Positions 1-8,573 of a stretch of 64,000 bases of DNA are shown piece after piece. Each line of letters opens with the position of its first letter. Positions within the stretch are counted from its first letter, which is position 1. Where the stretch lies: NCBI RefSeq assembly GCF_946887195.1, contig NZ_CAMPKE010000002.1, positions 186,001 to 250,000 on the forward strand, written 5' to 3'. The notes below the pieces were generated by a model. The model had not been told where the DNA came from. It saw only the letters and a program-made list of their open reading frames with translations, and searched no databases. The position numbers were made by a program, and so were the translations under genes. Source of the stretch: an uncultured Halomonas sp. GTDB lineage: Bacteria > Pseudomonadota > Gammaproteobacteria > Pseudomonadales > Halomonadaceae.

Positions 1-1
1 C

Positions 2-388
2 CACCCACTCCTGGTGGGTGCCTTCCTGATAGTGCTCGTGGCCTGGCTCGGCTACGAGTTCATGCGTGGCAATCACGGTGTCGATTGCAGCGAGGCCACT
101 ACCCTGGTCAATCGCGAGGATGGCGTCATCGTCGATATTCGCGATGCCAACGACTTCAAGGAAGGCCATATCGCCGGGGCGCGTAACGTTCCTCAGAGCC
201 GGCTCGACGATCGCCTGTCCGAGCTCGACAAGTTCAAGGACAAGCCGGTCGTGGTGGTCTGCAAGCATGGCCAGTCGTCGGGTATCGCCGTCGCCAAGTT
301 GACCAAGGCGGGCTTCACCCGCGTCGCCAAGCTCAAGGGCGGCATGGCGCAGTGGCAGGCGGATAATCTGCCCGTGGTCAGAAAGTAA
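2..388 (+). CDS. yibN: Rhodanese-domain membrane protein, YibN-like (5' end cut by window)
   Basis: The reading frame is open to the left edge (an in-frame GTG at 14 is internal to the gene), so the true start lies outside the window. What remains is an N-terminal membrane segment (LVGAFLIVLVAWLGYEF) followed by one rhodanese domain with the DIR..DF..GHI.GA motif and an active-site-type Cys in the loop VVVCKHGQSSG (about residue 83 counted from the GTG). YibN proteins sit just upstream of secB in many gammaproteobacteria, and the layout here fits. Family function is sulfur transfer or protein translocation support, not firmly established. Usually grxC lies between yibN and secB; here only 33 bases separate them. 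Confidence 0.85.
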   Translation, partial: HPLLVGAFLIVLVAWLGYEFMRGNHGVDCSEATTLVNREDGVIVDIRDANDFKEGHIAGARNVPQSRLDDRLSELDKFKDKPVVVVCKHGQSSGIAVAKLTKAGFTRVAKLKGGMAQWQADNLPVVRK

Positions 389-421
389 CTGAAAAAGCGC
401 AACGTTTTATAGGAAGACAAC

Positions 422-910
422 ATGGCGGAAGACAACAATCAGGCCGCACAGGGCCAGGATCAGAAGCAACTGCAATTCTCACTGCAGCGCATCTACGTGA
501 AGGATATCTCCTTCGAGTCGCCGAACGCGCCAGCGGTGTTTCAGCAGCCGTTCAAGCCCAAGGTCAGCCTCGATCTGAACACCACCAGCGAACAGGTCGG
601 TGAGGATCTCTTCGAGGTAGTGGTCAAGGTCACCGCGCAGGTGGCGCATGCCGAGAGCGGCACCACCTCGTTCCTGGTCGAGGTCGAGCAGGGCGGGTTG
701 TTCCGTATCGCCGGCCTGCAGGGCGATCAGCTCGATCACACTCTCGGTGCCTTCTGCCCCAACGTGCTGTTCCCCTACGCGCGCGAGTGCATCGACAATC
801 TAGTCAACCGCGGTAGTTTCCCGCCATTGATGCTGGCGCCGGTCAACTTCGAAGCGATGTATGCGCAGAAGAAGCAGCGCCAGGCGCAGGGCAGCGAAAC
901 CACCCAGTAA
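422..910 (+). CDS. secB: Protein-export chaperone SecB
   Basis: This 162-residue protein has the SecB fold signature: the segment LQRIYVKDISFESPNAP near the N-terminus, the beta-strand core with VTAQVAHAESGTTSFLVEVEQGGLF, and the conserved C-terminal region with CPNVLFPYARECIDNLVNRGSFPPLMLAPVNF split across residues 105-140. SecB is a cytoplasmic tetramer that keeps preproteins unfolded and passes them to SecA. Length is normal for the family. The start is ATG at 422 with AGGAAG at 411-416. It follows the rhodanese gene and is directly followed by rsmE with no gap, so the two are probably translationally coupled. Confidence 0.97.
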   Translation: MAEDNNQAAQGQDQKQLQFSLQRIYVKDISFESPNAPAVFQQPFKPKVSLDLNTTSEQVGEDLFEVVVKVTAQVAHAESGTTSFLVEVEQGGLFRIAGLQGDQLDHTLGAFCPNVLFPYARECIDNLVNRGSFPPLMLAPVNFEAMYAQKKQRQAQGSETTQ

Positions 911-1636
911 ATGAGCGGTCCGCGTATCCACATCGATGCCGCGCTTGCGCCCGGCGTCGATGTGACACTGCCAGACGCCGCGGCGCGCCACGTCGCGGCG
1001 GTTTTACGCCTGCGCGAAGGGGCGGCGCTGAGGCTATTCGACGGGCGCGGTCACGAGGCCGTGGCCGAACTCGTCGAGGTTACCCGCAAGCGGGTCGTGG
1101 CGCGTATCGCGACGGTCACCGCGGGGCGGGGCGAATCGCCGCTGGCGGTGCATCTCGGCCAGGCGGTCTCCAAGGGCGAGCGCATGGATTACGCGATCCA
1201 GAAGGCCGTCGAGCTGGGTGTGGCGGCGATCACGCCGCTGTACACCGAGCACGGCGATGTGCGCCTGAAAGGCGATCGCGAAGCCAGGAAGCTGGCCCAC
1301 TGGCAAGGGGTGGCGGCCAGTGCCTGCGAGCAGTGCGGCCGCGCCACGCTGCCGACGGTGCATGCCCCGCAACTATTGAGCGAGTGGCTGGCCGGTCGCG
1401 ATGAAGCGTTATGCCTGGTGCTGCACCCGGCGACCGAATCGGCCTGGCGCGATGGGCGTGACGCGACCAGTGCCGCCTTGTTGATCGGCCCCGAGGGCGG
1501 GCTCAGTGAGGCTGAAGTCGCCCGCGCCAACGACGCCGGTTTCACGCCGCTGACCCTTGGCCCACGCATCCTGCGCACCGAAACCGCGCCGGTCGTGGCA
1601 CTGACGCTGCTTCAGCATTATTTCGGGGATATGTAG
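911..1636 (+). CDS. rsmE: 16S rRNA (uracil(1498)-N(3))-methyltransferase RsmE
   Basis: A 241-residue SPOUT-class methyltransferase that methylates N3 of U1498 in 16S rRNA using S-adenosylmethionine. Visible signatures are the N-terminal PUA-like domain (HVAAVLRLREG), the central QAVSKGERMDYAIQKAVELGV, the segment ITPLYTEHGDVR, and the C-terminal trefoil-knot motif LLIGPEGGLSEAE followed by LGPRILRTETAPV. Length is typical. The ATG immediately follows the secB stop codon, so expression is probably coupled to secB. The gene is followed by the first copy of the R1 intergenic repeat. Confidence 0.97.
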   Translation: MSGPRIHIDAALAPGVDVTLPDAAARHVAAVLRLREGAALRLFDGRGHEAVAELVEVTRKRVVARIATVTAGRGESPLAVHLGQAVSKGERMDYAIQKAVELGVAAITPLYTEHGDVRLKGDREARKLAHWQGVAASACEQCGRATLPTVHAPQLLSEWLAGRDEALCLVLHPATESAWRDGRDATSAALLIGPEGGLSEAEVARANDAGFTPLTLGPRILRTETAPVVALTLLQHYFGDM

Positions 1637-1791
1637 GAACCTCTGAAAAACTATCTGCGTTGTCACAGCGGCGTTAAAAACAGGCTCGGGCGCGAGTCCG
1701 ATTAAAATACTCATTTATTCACATATAAACTCCGTTTTTGCGCCTGTTTTTGCCTTGCCGTGACGGCCTCGTCTACGTTTTTCAAAGGTCC
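1637..1791. repeat. R1 inverted-repeat element, copy 1
   Basis: This copy begins one base after the rsmE stop codon. It has imperfect terminal inverted repeats (left CCTCTGAAAAACTATCTGCG, right, reversed, ACCTTTGAAAAACGTAGAC) and an inner pair GTTAAAAACAGGC / GCCTGTTTTTGCC. It is closely related to copy 3 (31062-31212, opposite orientation): both share TGCGTTGTCACAGCGGCGTT and CTCGGGCGCGAGTCCGAT. Copies 2 and 4 form a more distant branch. No coding capacity. It may also act as a transcription terminator for rsmE. Confidence 0.85.
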
Positions 1792-1871
1792 CATAGTTCG
1801 TTTATCTTCGGGCTGCGCCAGCGGCGTTGTCTATGCTGCCTATTGGTTCGATAACTTCCCAGGATTCTGCC

Positions 1872-2603
1872 ATGCCCAGGTCATTCAATGATCGTCCCGT
1901 CTCCCGCTCGCGTGCGCCCTCCCCCGGGAAATCGCCGCATGCCGAATCCCGGCTCCTGGCGCGCCCGGGCGAGGTGGCCTTTCTCAAGGTGGTGACGATC
2001 AACGACACCGGCGCCTTTCTGGATTGGGGCTTGCCCAAGGATCTGTTGCTGCCCTACGGCGAGCAGCGGCCCCGGCCCGGGGTCGGCCAGCGGGTGCTGG
2101 TCATGGTCTACGAGGATGCCCAGGGCCGGCCGCTGGCCTCGATGCGCCTGGACAAGTTCATCGCCGATGAGGCGACCGGCCTATCCCGGGGCGACAAGGT
2201 CGGGTTGATCGTCGCCGAGACGACGGATCTCGGCGTCAAGGCGGTGGTCGATCATCGCTTCTGGGGGCTTGTGTATCACGACGACCTGCCCCAGCCGCTG
2301 CGTCGTGGCCAGCGCCTGGATGGCTACGTGCGCCGGATCCGCGACGACGGGCGTCTCGATCTGGCACTGGTGCCGCCCGGCTCGGCCGGGCTGGACGTCG
2401 TGGGCGACAAGGTACTGGCCGTCTTGCGTCGCAATCAGGGCTATCTGACATTGAGCGACAAGAGTCCGGCGGATGAAATCAAGTCGCGCCTGGGCGTGAG
2501 CAAGAGTGCCTTCAAGCAGGCGATCGGCCGACTTTACAAGCGGCGCTTGATCGTCATCGAAGAGCGTGGCATTCGGCTAGCGCCCGAAACCGAAAACCCC
2601 TAG
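1872..2603 (+). CDS. S1-domain RNA-binding protein, CvfB/YitL family
   Basis: The protein has a first S1-like domain with VAFLKVVTINDTGAFLDWG, then LPKDLLLPYGEQ, two further S1-like segments, and a C-terminal winged-helix-type region (DEIKSRLGVSKSAFKQAIG, then LYKRRLI). This order is that of the CvfB/YitL family of RNA-binding proteins, whose cellular role is poorly defined outside staphylococcal virulence regulation. ATG at 1872 is preferred because AGGA lies at 1861-1864; upstream in-frame TTG (1827) and ATG (1833) have no ribosome-binding site. The N-terminal 30 residues are basic and Ser/Pro-rich, probably disordered. Confidence 0.85.
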   Translation: MPRSFNDRPVSRSRAPSPGKSPHAESRLLARPGEVAFLKVVTINDTGAFLDWGLPKDLLLPYGEQRPRPGVGQRVLVMVYEDAQGRPLASMRLDKFIADEATGLSRGDKVGLIVAETTDLGVKAVVDHRFWGLVYHDDLPQPLRRGQRLDGYVRRIRDDGRLDLALVPPGSAGLDVVGDKVLAVLRRNQGYLTLSDKSPADEIKSRLGVSKSAFKQAIGRLYKRRLIVIEERGIRLAPETENP

Positions 2604-2686
2604 CCGCGGCTGACGCTCGTCTTGGTCTTACCCGGGGCGCTGCGGCATACTGCGCGCATCGCTCCCTGTCGTGGAAGACTGCAATC

Positions 2687-3643
2687 ATGAGCCAAAGCGC
2701 CCTCAAGATCGGTGTGGTGATGGACCCCATCGATGCCATCGCCTACAAGAAAGACACCACCCTGGCCATGCTGTGGTCCGCCCAGGACCGGGGCTTTTCG
2801 CTGCACTACATGGAGCAGCAGGATCTGTATCTCGAGCATGGCCGCGCCATGGCGCGGCTGCGCGATCTCGAGGTCTATCGCGATCCGAGCCGCTGGTACG
2901 TGTTGGGCGAGCCACGGGCCACCGCGCTCGCCGAGCTCGATGTGATCCTGATGCGCAAGGACCCACCGGTCGATAGCCATTTCCTCAATGCCGTTTACCT
3001 GCTGGGGTTCGCCGAGCGCGAAGGGGTGCTGATCGTCAACCCGACCCAGGCGCTGCTCGAATGCAACGAGAAGCTCTTCGCCCAGCAATTCCCGCAGTGC
3101 GGCGTGCCCTGCGTGGTATCGTGCAACGATCAGGTACTGCGCGCCTTTCATGCCGAACACGGCGATGTGATCTTCAAGCCGCTGGATGGCATGGGCGGCA
3201 GCGGCATCTTTCATATCGGCGCCGATGGCCGCAATCTCGGCGCGGTGATCGAACAGCTCAGCGAGCGTGGCCGGCGCCAGATCATGGCCCAGCGCTATAT
3301 CCCCGAGATTCGCGATGGCGACACCCGCATCCTGTTGATCGACGGCGAGCCGGTGCCCTATGGCCTGGCGCGGGTGCCGATGGCCGGCGAGACGCGTGGC
3401 AACCTGGCCGCGGGCGGGCGCGGCGTGAGCCGCGAGCTGACCGAGCGCGATTTGTGGTTGGTCGAGCAGGTCAAGCCGACGCTTCTCGACAAGGGGCTGA
3501 TGTTCGTCGGCCTCGACGTGATCGGCGACTACATCACCGAGATCAACGTCACCAGCCCGACCTGCGTGCGCGAGATCGACGATCAGCGTGGCACCGATAT
3601 CGCCGGGCTGTTATGGGATGCGATCCTGCGCCGATTGGGCTGA
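2687..3643 (+). CDS. gshB: Glutathione synthetase
   Basis: A 318-residue ATP-grasp enzyme joining gamma-glutamylcysteine and glycine in the cytosol. The N-terminal PreATP-grasp domain starts KIGVVMDPIDAI; the ATP-grasp core shows DVIFKPLDGMGGSGIF and later RILLIDGEPVPYGLARVP; the metal-binding end is VGLDVIGDYITEINVTSPT, all characteristic of proteobacterial GshB. Length matches Escherichia coli GshB (about 315). ATG at 2687 has GGAAG at 2673-2677. The order gshB-tonB-yqgE-ruvX is the one known from Pseudomonas and relatives. Confidence 0.98.
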   Translation: MSQSALKIGVVMDPIDAIAYKKDTTLAMLWSAQDRGFSLHYMEQQDLYLEHGRAMARLRDLEVYRDPSRWYVLGEPRATALAELDVILMRKDPPVDSHFLNAVYLLGFAEREGVLIVNPTQALLECNEKLFAQQFPQCGVPCVVSCNDQVLRAFHAEHGDVIFKPLDGMGGSGIFHIGADGRNLGAVIEQLSERGRRQIMAQRYIPEIRDGDTRILLIDGEPVPYGLARVPMAGETRGNLAAGGRGVSRELTERDLWLVEQVKPTLLDKGLMFVGLDVIGDYITEINVTSPTCVREIDDQRGTDIAGLLWDAILRRLG

Positions 3644-3669
3644 GTTGAATGGGTTCCTAGCGAGACGCC

Positions 3670-4605
3670 ATGGCCGCACCGAACACCGAATCGCTTCACG
3701 ATGCGCCGCTGACCAGGGTGACGGTCAGCCGGGCCTACCGGCGGCGGCTGTCCTGGGTGGCGGCGATCGCCTTGCATGCCGTCGTGCTAGGGGTAATGGG
3801 CAGCTGGCGGCTGGCGTCGGAGGCCGAACCGCCCCCGCCGGTGAGTCTGGACGTGGTATTGACGCGCGTGCCGTCGGTCGAAGCGCAAGCGGCGTTGGCG
3901 ATTGCCGAGGCCGCCCAGCGCTCGAGCGGGCCCGAATCGACGGGGCGTGACACCGCGCCCGCTCCGCCCGAGCCCACACCGGCGCCATCGGCGCCCGTGG
4001 CGGAAGAACCCAGCGAGCCGGCAGCCCCGCCAGCCCCCGATACGCCGCCGGCGCCGGAGGTTCCCGAATCCGCGCCGGAACCCGAACCCGTACCAGCGCC
4101 CGAGCCGGCCCCGGAGCCTGCCTCTCCACCCGAGCCGGCGCCGGCGGCAGAGCCCGCACTACCGCCTCAGGCGAGCGAAGTACCGAGTGGCCAGGCCCTA
4201 CTGGCCCAGGCCACCGCCAGCGTGAGCCAGCGCGGCTTCGATGCCTCGCTGGCCGGTGGTGGCGCGGGCGATGCCAGCCAATCGGCCGCGCAGCGTGCCG
4301 CCGAGGCGCGCTATATCGATGCCTGGACGCGGCGCGTCGAGAAGTACGGCAACCTGCATTATCCGGCGCCCGACGCATTGGATGGCCAGTTGCGAATTCG
4401 CGTCATCATCGGCCGCGACGGTCAGCTACGCCTCGCGGAGGTGATACACTCTTCAGGACATCCCGAGCTCGATCGCGCCGCCCTCGAGACCGTGCGTGGC
4501 GCGGCGCCCTACCGGCCTTTCGACAGTGGCATGGGGGCGCGCGACAGCCTCGCCATCACGCGGGTCTGGCGCTTCGGGGAAGGCAATAATTTTGGCGTGC
4601 AATAG
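3670..4605 (+). CDS. TonB-family energy-transducing protein
   Basis: A 311-residue protein with a short cytoplasmic N-terminus, one membrane segment (about residues 20-38, WVAAIALHAVVLGVMGSWRL), a long proline/alanine/glutamate-rich periplasmic spacer (about residues 90-175) and a C-terminal TonB domain (RIRVIIGRDGQLRLAEVIHS and later HPELDRAALETVR). TonB proteins couple the proton motive force via ExbBD to outer-membrane receptors. No exbB or exbD is adjacent, so this may instead serve envelope or pilus functions, as suggested for the same-position TonB homologues next to pil genes in pseudomonads. Ribosome-binding site weak. Confidence 0.88.
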   Translation: MAAPNTESLHDAPLTRVTVSRAYRRRLSWVAAIALHAVVLGVMGSWRLASEAEPPPPVSLDVVLTRVPSVEAQAALAIAEAAQRSSGPESTGRDTAPAPPEPTPAPSAPVAEEPSEPAAPPAPDTPPAPEVPESAPEPEPVPAPEPAPEPASPPEPAPAAEPALPPQASEVPSGQALLAQATASVSQRGFDASLAGGGAGDASQSAAQRAAEARYIDAWTRRVEKYGNLHYPAPDALDGQLRIRVIIGRDGQLRLAEVIHSSGHPELDRAALETVRGAAPYRPFDSGMGARDSLAITRVWRFGEGNNFGVQ

Positions 4606-4636
4606 GGTTATGGAATACCCCACGCCTGGGAGGCTC

Positions 4637-5194
4637 ATGCAAAGCTTGCGAAATCACTTCCTGCTGGCGATGCCTCATCTCGAGGATCCCCACTTCGCCG
4701 GTAGCCTCAACTATCTGTGCGACCATGATGACAATGGCAGCATGGGAGTCATCGTCAATCGGCCGTTGGAATTGACCCTGGATGCGCTTCTCGAGCAGCT
4801 CGAACTCGATGCCGATGAGTGCCCGGTGCGCGATATGCCGGTGTATTACGGTGGCCCGGTGCATCGCGATCGCGGCTTCATTCTGCATCGTGGCGACGCC
4901 CAGCCCTGGGATTCCAGCCTGCAGGTCGCTCACAACGTGGCATTGACCACCTCGATGGATATGCTTAAGGCCATCGCCACCGGCAAGGGGCCGGCGCATT
5001 TTCTGGTTTGCCTGGGATGCTGCGGCTGGGAGGCCGGTCAGCTCGAGAAGGAACTCAAGGACAATACCTGGCTGACCGTCGAGGCCCAGGCCGGCATTCT
5101 TTTCGACCTGCCAGCGGAGCAGCGCCTGCATGGCGCCGCTGGTATTCTGGGGGTCGATCTCAATTTGCTGTCTAGTCAAGCTGGCCACAGTTAG
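4637..5194 (+). CDS. yqgE: YqgE/AlgH family protein (UPF0301)
   Basis: The 185-residue protein starts MQSLRNHFLLAMPHLEDPHF and contains the family signature GSMGVIVNRPLELTL, then VYYGGPVHRDRGFILH and FLVCLGCCGWEAGQLE. The molecular function of YqgE/AlgH is unresolved. It is nearly always adjacent to ruvX/yqgF, as here, with which it overlaps by one base. ATG at 4637 is chosen because it matches the family N-terminus and follows GGGAGG at 4628-4633; the frame is open further upstream inside the tonB gene but without family similarity. Confidence 0.95.
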   Translation: MQSLRNHFLLAMPHLEDPHFAGSLNYLCDHDDNGSMGVIVNRPLELTLDALLEQLELDADECPVRDMPVYYGGPVHRDRGFILHRGDAQPWDSSLQVAHNVALTTSMDMLKAIATGKGPAHFLVCLGCCGWEAGQLEKELKDNTWLTVEAQAGILFDLPAEQRLHGAAGILGVDLNLLSSQAGHS

Positions 5195-5643
5195 TGGCGA
5201 CGCAGGGCAAACGCCTGGTGCTGGCGTTCGATTTCGGCAGCCGGCGTATCGGTGTGGCGGTGGGCAACGAGATGCTGGGAAGCGCCAGTGAGCTCGCGGC
5301 GCTGCCGGCCCGCGACGGCATTCCCGATTGGAACGTCGTGTCGAGACTGGTCGATGAGTGGCGTCCGGATCTGTTCGTGGTCGGCCTGCCGCTCAATAGG
5401 GATGGCAGCGAATCCGCCATGAGCACGCGTGCGCGCAAGTTCGGCAAGCGCCTTTACGGGCGCTATGGCAAGCCTTGTGAAATGGTCGATGAGCGCGGTT
5501 CCACCGTGGCGGCCAAGGCGATCGCCCGTGAGGCGGGCCATCGCGGCAATTACCGCGACGAGGGCGTCGACGGCCTGGCCGCGCGATTGATCCTGGAGAG
5601 CCATTTCGCTCGTCAGGAGGGCTCGGCGCCACGCCCACGATAG
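5194..5643 (+). CDS. ruvX: Holliday junction resolvase-like RuvX (YqgF)
   Basis: A 149-residue RNase H-fold protein. The first catalytic Asp lies in AFDFGSRRIGVAVG (Asp13), followed by VGLPLNRDGSES, then VDERGSTVAA with the catalytic Glu, and the final Asp in GVDGLAARLILES. YqgF proteins have a RNase H/resolvase fold and are implicated in 16S rRNA 5'-end processing. The GTG start at 5194 shares its G with the yqgE stop, so the genes are translationally coupled. In many relatives a pyrR-pyrB-pyrC operon follows; here the next gene is on the other strand. Confidence 0.95.
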   Translation: MATQGKRLVLAFDFGSRRIGVAVGNEMLGSASELAALPARDGIPDWNVVSRLVDEWRPDLFVVGLPLNRDGSESAMSTRARKFGKRLYGRYGKPCEMVDERGSTVAAKAIAREAGHRGNYRDEGVDGLAARLILESHFARQEGSAPRPR

Positions 5644-5652
5644 GGAGTCGCA

Positions 5653-6282
5653 CTAGGGTCCGGCGTATTTCCTGGCGAAATCGTCTACCGAAATGAAGGT
5701 ATAGCGCTCGATGAAGAAGGCCAGCGTCGAGGGTTGGGTAAAACGCTCCTCGAACTGCTCCCTGGTCTCCCCGCCGCGAATCACGCTGGCCAGGTATTGC
5801 TGACCCTCTCTCGAGACGTTGACGATCGCCTGCCGGTGGGCCTTCTGTTTCTCGACGACGAGCTCCCGATGCGTGGAGAGCAGTTCGCTGAGTACCTTGC
5901 CACCCTCGATTTCACCCGGCGAATTCCAGATGTCCTGATCGCGATTGCCATACTCATACAGAATCGTGATCAGCAGCGCGGAATAGATGATGCCGATCAG
6001 CAGCTGCGAGATGTGGGCCGTGGACGGGTGCAAGGTGAACAGGGCGACGACCTGGAGCACGACGGCGACGGCCAGAAGATAGGAGAGAGGGCGCCAGATA
6101 CGTGGGCCCATGAAGCCTCGCTTGAGGATATACCCCCACAGCCCGACCACCGCCATGGCGCCCACGGCGAGCTGGACCAGCACTAACAGGGAGCCACCGC
6201 CGCTGAACAGCGCGACAACGCCCAGCAGGATAAGCAGACTGTACAAAATCCCCAGCATGACAAACGCTCGATGCAGGTTCAT
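5653..6282 (-). CDS. Four-helix inner-membrane protein of unknown function
   Basis: I do not recognise this 209-residue protein. It shows four hydrophobic segments in the first ~120 residues (FVMLGILYSLLILLGVVALF; LVQLAVGAMAVVGLWGYIL; PLSYLLAVAVVLQVVALF; LLIGIIYSALLITILYEY) and a soluble, charged C-terminal half of about 90 residues that looks helical. The ATG at 6282 has GAGGAGG about 10 bases upstream on this strand. It converges on ruvX with only nine bases between stops and sits alone between ruvX and pyrB, interrupting a neighbourhood that is usually contiguous. Confidence 0.75.
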   Translation of the reverse strand: MNLHRAFVMLGILYSLLILLGVVALFSGGGSLLVLVQLAVGAMAVVGLWGYILKRGFMGPRIWRPLSYLLAVAVVLQVVALFTLHPSTAHISQLLIGIIYSALLITILYEYGNRDQDIWNSPGEIEGGKVLSELLSTHRELVVEKQKAHRQAIVNVSREGQQYLASVIRGGETREQFEERFTQPSTLAFFIERYTFISVDDFARKYAGP

Positions 6283-6382
6283 TGGTGCTATGCCTCCTCG
6301 ATGGTCGCCATGATCGGCAACGTTTTTTTTATTCTATACCCTCTCACAATCCCCGCTGGCTAGCAGCTTATGCGATGGTCTA

Positions 6383-7426
6383 CTACTTGGCCTCCTGGAG
6401 AGGGGCGTCGTCCACGCCGACGCGCTTCGGCACGAACCAGCGCACGTCACGCAGATCCCGCTCGATCAACTCATCGACCTCCAGCAGCGTGGCGAAGATC
6501 GCCATGCGCAGCGGAATGCCATTATCGGTCTGGCGGAAGATCGCCAGGCGCGAATCGCCGTTCAGATCGACGCTGAGATCGTTGGCGCCCGGCCGGCTGT
6601 CGCGCGGTAGTGGGTGCATGACCACGGTAGTCGGCGTGCAATGGCGATCGAGAAAGTTTCGATCGACCGTGAATTCCCCGGACACGCCGGCGAAGTTCTC
6701 CGACATCTCCTCGGTGAAGCGCTCTTTCTGGATGCGCGTGGCGTAGACCACATCGAGATCGCCGAAATCGCTGAGCAGGCTGTCGCGCTGCTCGACCCGA
6801 TGGCCGCGCGATTGGACCAGGTCGATCAATGGGGTGGGCATTTCAAGCCCCGGCGGCGAAACCAGCGTAATGCGCAGCGGTGCATAGAGCGACAGCAGCT
6901 TGATCAACGAATGCACGGTACGGCCATATTTGAGATCGCCGGTCAGTAGCAGATGTGCCCCCGCAAGCGTCTTGCCGAGCCGCGCGAACTCCTTGTCGAT
7001 GGTGTAAAGATCGAGCAGCGCCTGACTGGGGTGCTCGCCGGGGCCGTCACCGCCGTTGATCACCGGTACGTGAGTGGCCTCGGCGAACTGCGCGACCGAG
7101 CCCTGCTCCGGGTGGCGCATGACGATGGCATCGACATAGCCGCTGACCACGCGGCTGGTGTCGTAGAGCGATTCGCCCTTGGCCATCGAGGAAAAGGTGA
7201 AACCGGTGGTATCGCAAACGCTGCCGCCGAGCCGGCAGAAAGCGGCATTGAAGCTGATGCGCGTGCGCGTGCTGGCCTCGAAGAACAGGTTGCCGAGCAC
7301 TGCACCCTCCAGTACGCGAGTCACCTTGCGGCGACTTGCGATCGGCTCCATGCGTTGGGCAACCCGCAATAGGTGGTCGACGTAATCTCGGGACAGCGAA
7401 TCGACGGAGAGCAGGTGGGAACTCAT
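6383..7426 (-). CDS. pyrB: Aspartate carbamoyltransferase
   Basis: A 347-residue transcarbamylase for the committed step of pyrimidine synthesis (carbamoyl phosphate plus aspartate). The carbamoyl-phosphate loop is FFEASTRTRISF, the second motif is GDGPGEHPSQALLDLYTI, the aspartate-side region has LTGDLKYGRTVHSL, and HPLPRDSRPG is near the C-terminus. It is longer than the ~310-residue E. coli catalytic chain because of N- and C-terminal additions, and no pyrI regulatory chain is adjacent. ATG at 7426 follows GAGG by 8 bases; the frame extends 66 codons further upstream but that extension does not resemble the family. Confidence 0.95.
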   Translation of the reverse strand: MSSHLLSVDSLSRDYVDHLLRVAQRMEPIASRRKVTRVLEGAVLGNLFFEASTRTRISFNAAFCRLGGSVCDTTGFTFSSMAKGESLYDTSRVVSGYVDAIVMRHPEQGSVAQFAEATHVPVINGGDGPGEHPSQALLDLYTIDKEFARLGKTLAGAHLLLTGDLKYGRTVHSLIKLLSLYAPLRITLVSPPGLEMPTPLIDLVQSRGHRVEQRDSLLSDFGDLDVVYATRIQKERFTEEMSENFAGVSGEFTVDRNFLDRHCTPTTVVMHPLPRDSRPGANDLSVDLNGDSRLAIFRQTDNGIPLRMAIFATLLEVDELIERDLRDVRWFVPKRVGVDDAPLQEAK

Positions 7427-7622
7427 TGAAAGGCCTCGCGCAGTGAGCATGGGCGTTAGTGTACTCATCAATGCCGGGCGCTTCATGCGTTTCTGGCGTC
7501 GCTTTTCATGAAGCCGCAAGGCTTGTCGGCCAGGGTGGGGTTTCCTATCTTCTAAGGACTCCCGCGCCGACCGGAGAGCGGCGCCGTTCTTCACCCAGTG
7601 CAACCACAAGGAGTGAGCGCAC

Positions 7623-8477
7623 ATGGCCGATCAGAAACAGCCCCCACAGGAGCAGGATAAGCAGCCCGGCGACGAATACGCAATGCGCCCGGAGCCGGAG
7701 TTCATTCGCGATAGCTATCGCGGCACCGGTAAGCTCGAGGGCAAGGTGGCGATCATTACCGGCGGCGACAGCGGCATCGGTCGCGCCGTGGCCGTGCACT
7801 ATGCCCGTGAAGGTGCCGATTGTACGATCGTCTATCTCGACGAGGAGCGCGACGCCGAAGACACCCGCGCCTTGATCGAGGCCGAGGGCCGGCGCTGCCT
7901 GTTGATCGAGGGCGATGTCGGCGACTCGGCCTTCTGCCGCGAGGTCGTCGACAAGACCCTGGAAACCTTCGGCAAGCTCAATATCCTGGTCAACAACGCC
8001 GCCGAGCAGCACGACTGGGACGACGTCACGCAGATTCCCGACGATCAACTCCTGCGCACCTTCCAGGTCAATATCTTCAGCCATTTCTACATGGCCAAGG
8101 CGGCCCTGCCGCACATGAGCGAGGGCGACACGATCATCGCCACCTCGTCGATCAACGCCTTCAAGGGCAACAAGACGCTGATCGACTACACCGCCACCAA
8201 GGGTGCCATTCAGGGCTTGGTGCGCTCACTGGCGGTGTCGCTGGTCGGCAAGGGCATACGCGTCAATGCCGTGGCGCCGGGGCCGGTATGGACGCCATTG
8301 ATTCCGGCCAGCTTCCCCGAGGAGAAGGTCGAGTCGTTCGGTGGCCAGGTGCCGATGGACCGCGCCGGCCAGCCCAGCGAGATGGGCCCGGCCTATGTCT
8401 ACCTGGCCAGCGAGGAGTCCTCCTACATGACCGGCCAGACGCTGCACATCAACGGCGGCGTGGTGCTCAATACCTGA
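7623..8477 (+). CDS. SDR-family NAD(P)-dependent oxidoreductase, stress-protein type
   Basis: A 284-residue classical short-chain dehydrogenase. It has a polar Gln/Pro-rich N-terminus (MADQKQPPQEQDKQPGDEYA), the cofactor motif TGGDSGIG (residues 46-53), NNAAEQ near 125-129, a catalytic triad with Ser at 175-176, Tyr189 and Lys193 (DYTATKGA), and the closing VNAVAPGPVWTPL. The N-terminal tail plus core is the pattern of the YhdF/GsiB-type general-stress SDRs (Bacillus Gs39, E. coli YghA), substrates mostly unknown. ATG at 7623 has AAGGAG about 10 bases upstream. Confidence 0.92.
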   Translation: MADQKQPPQEQDKQPGDEYAMRPEPEFIRDSYRGTGKLEGKVAIITGGDSGIGRAVAVHYAREGADCTIVYLDEERDAEDTRALIEAEGRRCLLIEGDVGDSAFCREVVDKTLETFGKLNILVNNAAEQHDWDDVTQIPDDQLLRTFQVNIFSHFYMAKAALPHMSEGDTIIATSSINAFKGNKTLIDYTATKGAIQGLVRSLAVSLVGKGIRVNAVAPGPVWTPLIPASFPEEKVESFGGQVPMDRAGQPSEMGPAYVYLASEESSYMTGQTLHINGGVVLNT

Positions 8478-8573
8478 TTGGCGTCATTTATCGTAGAGCG
8501 GCGACAGCGATGCTTCTAGCCAGCGCTTGAATCGTTCATCATGAGAGCCGGCCATTGAAGGAGCCGGTAGACG

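Noticed and set aside
7427..7624. A 66-codon N-terminal extension of pyrB
   Set aside because: The family start MSSHLLSVDSL with a GAGG ribosome-binding site fits ATG 7426; the extension is non-homologous and overlaps the promoter of the SDR gene.
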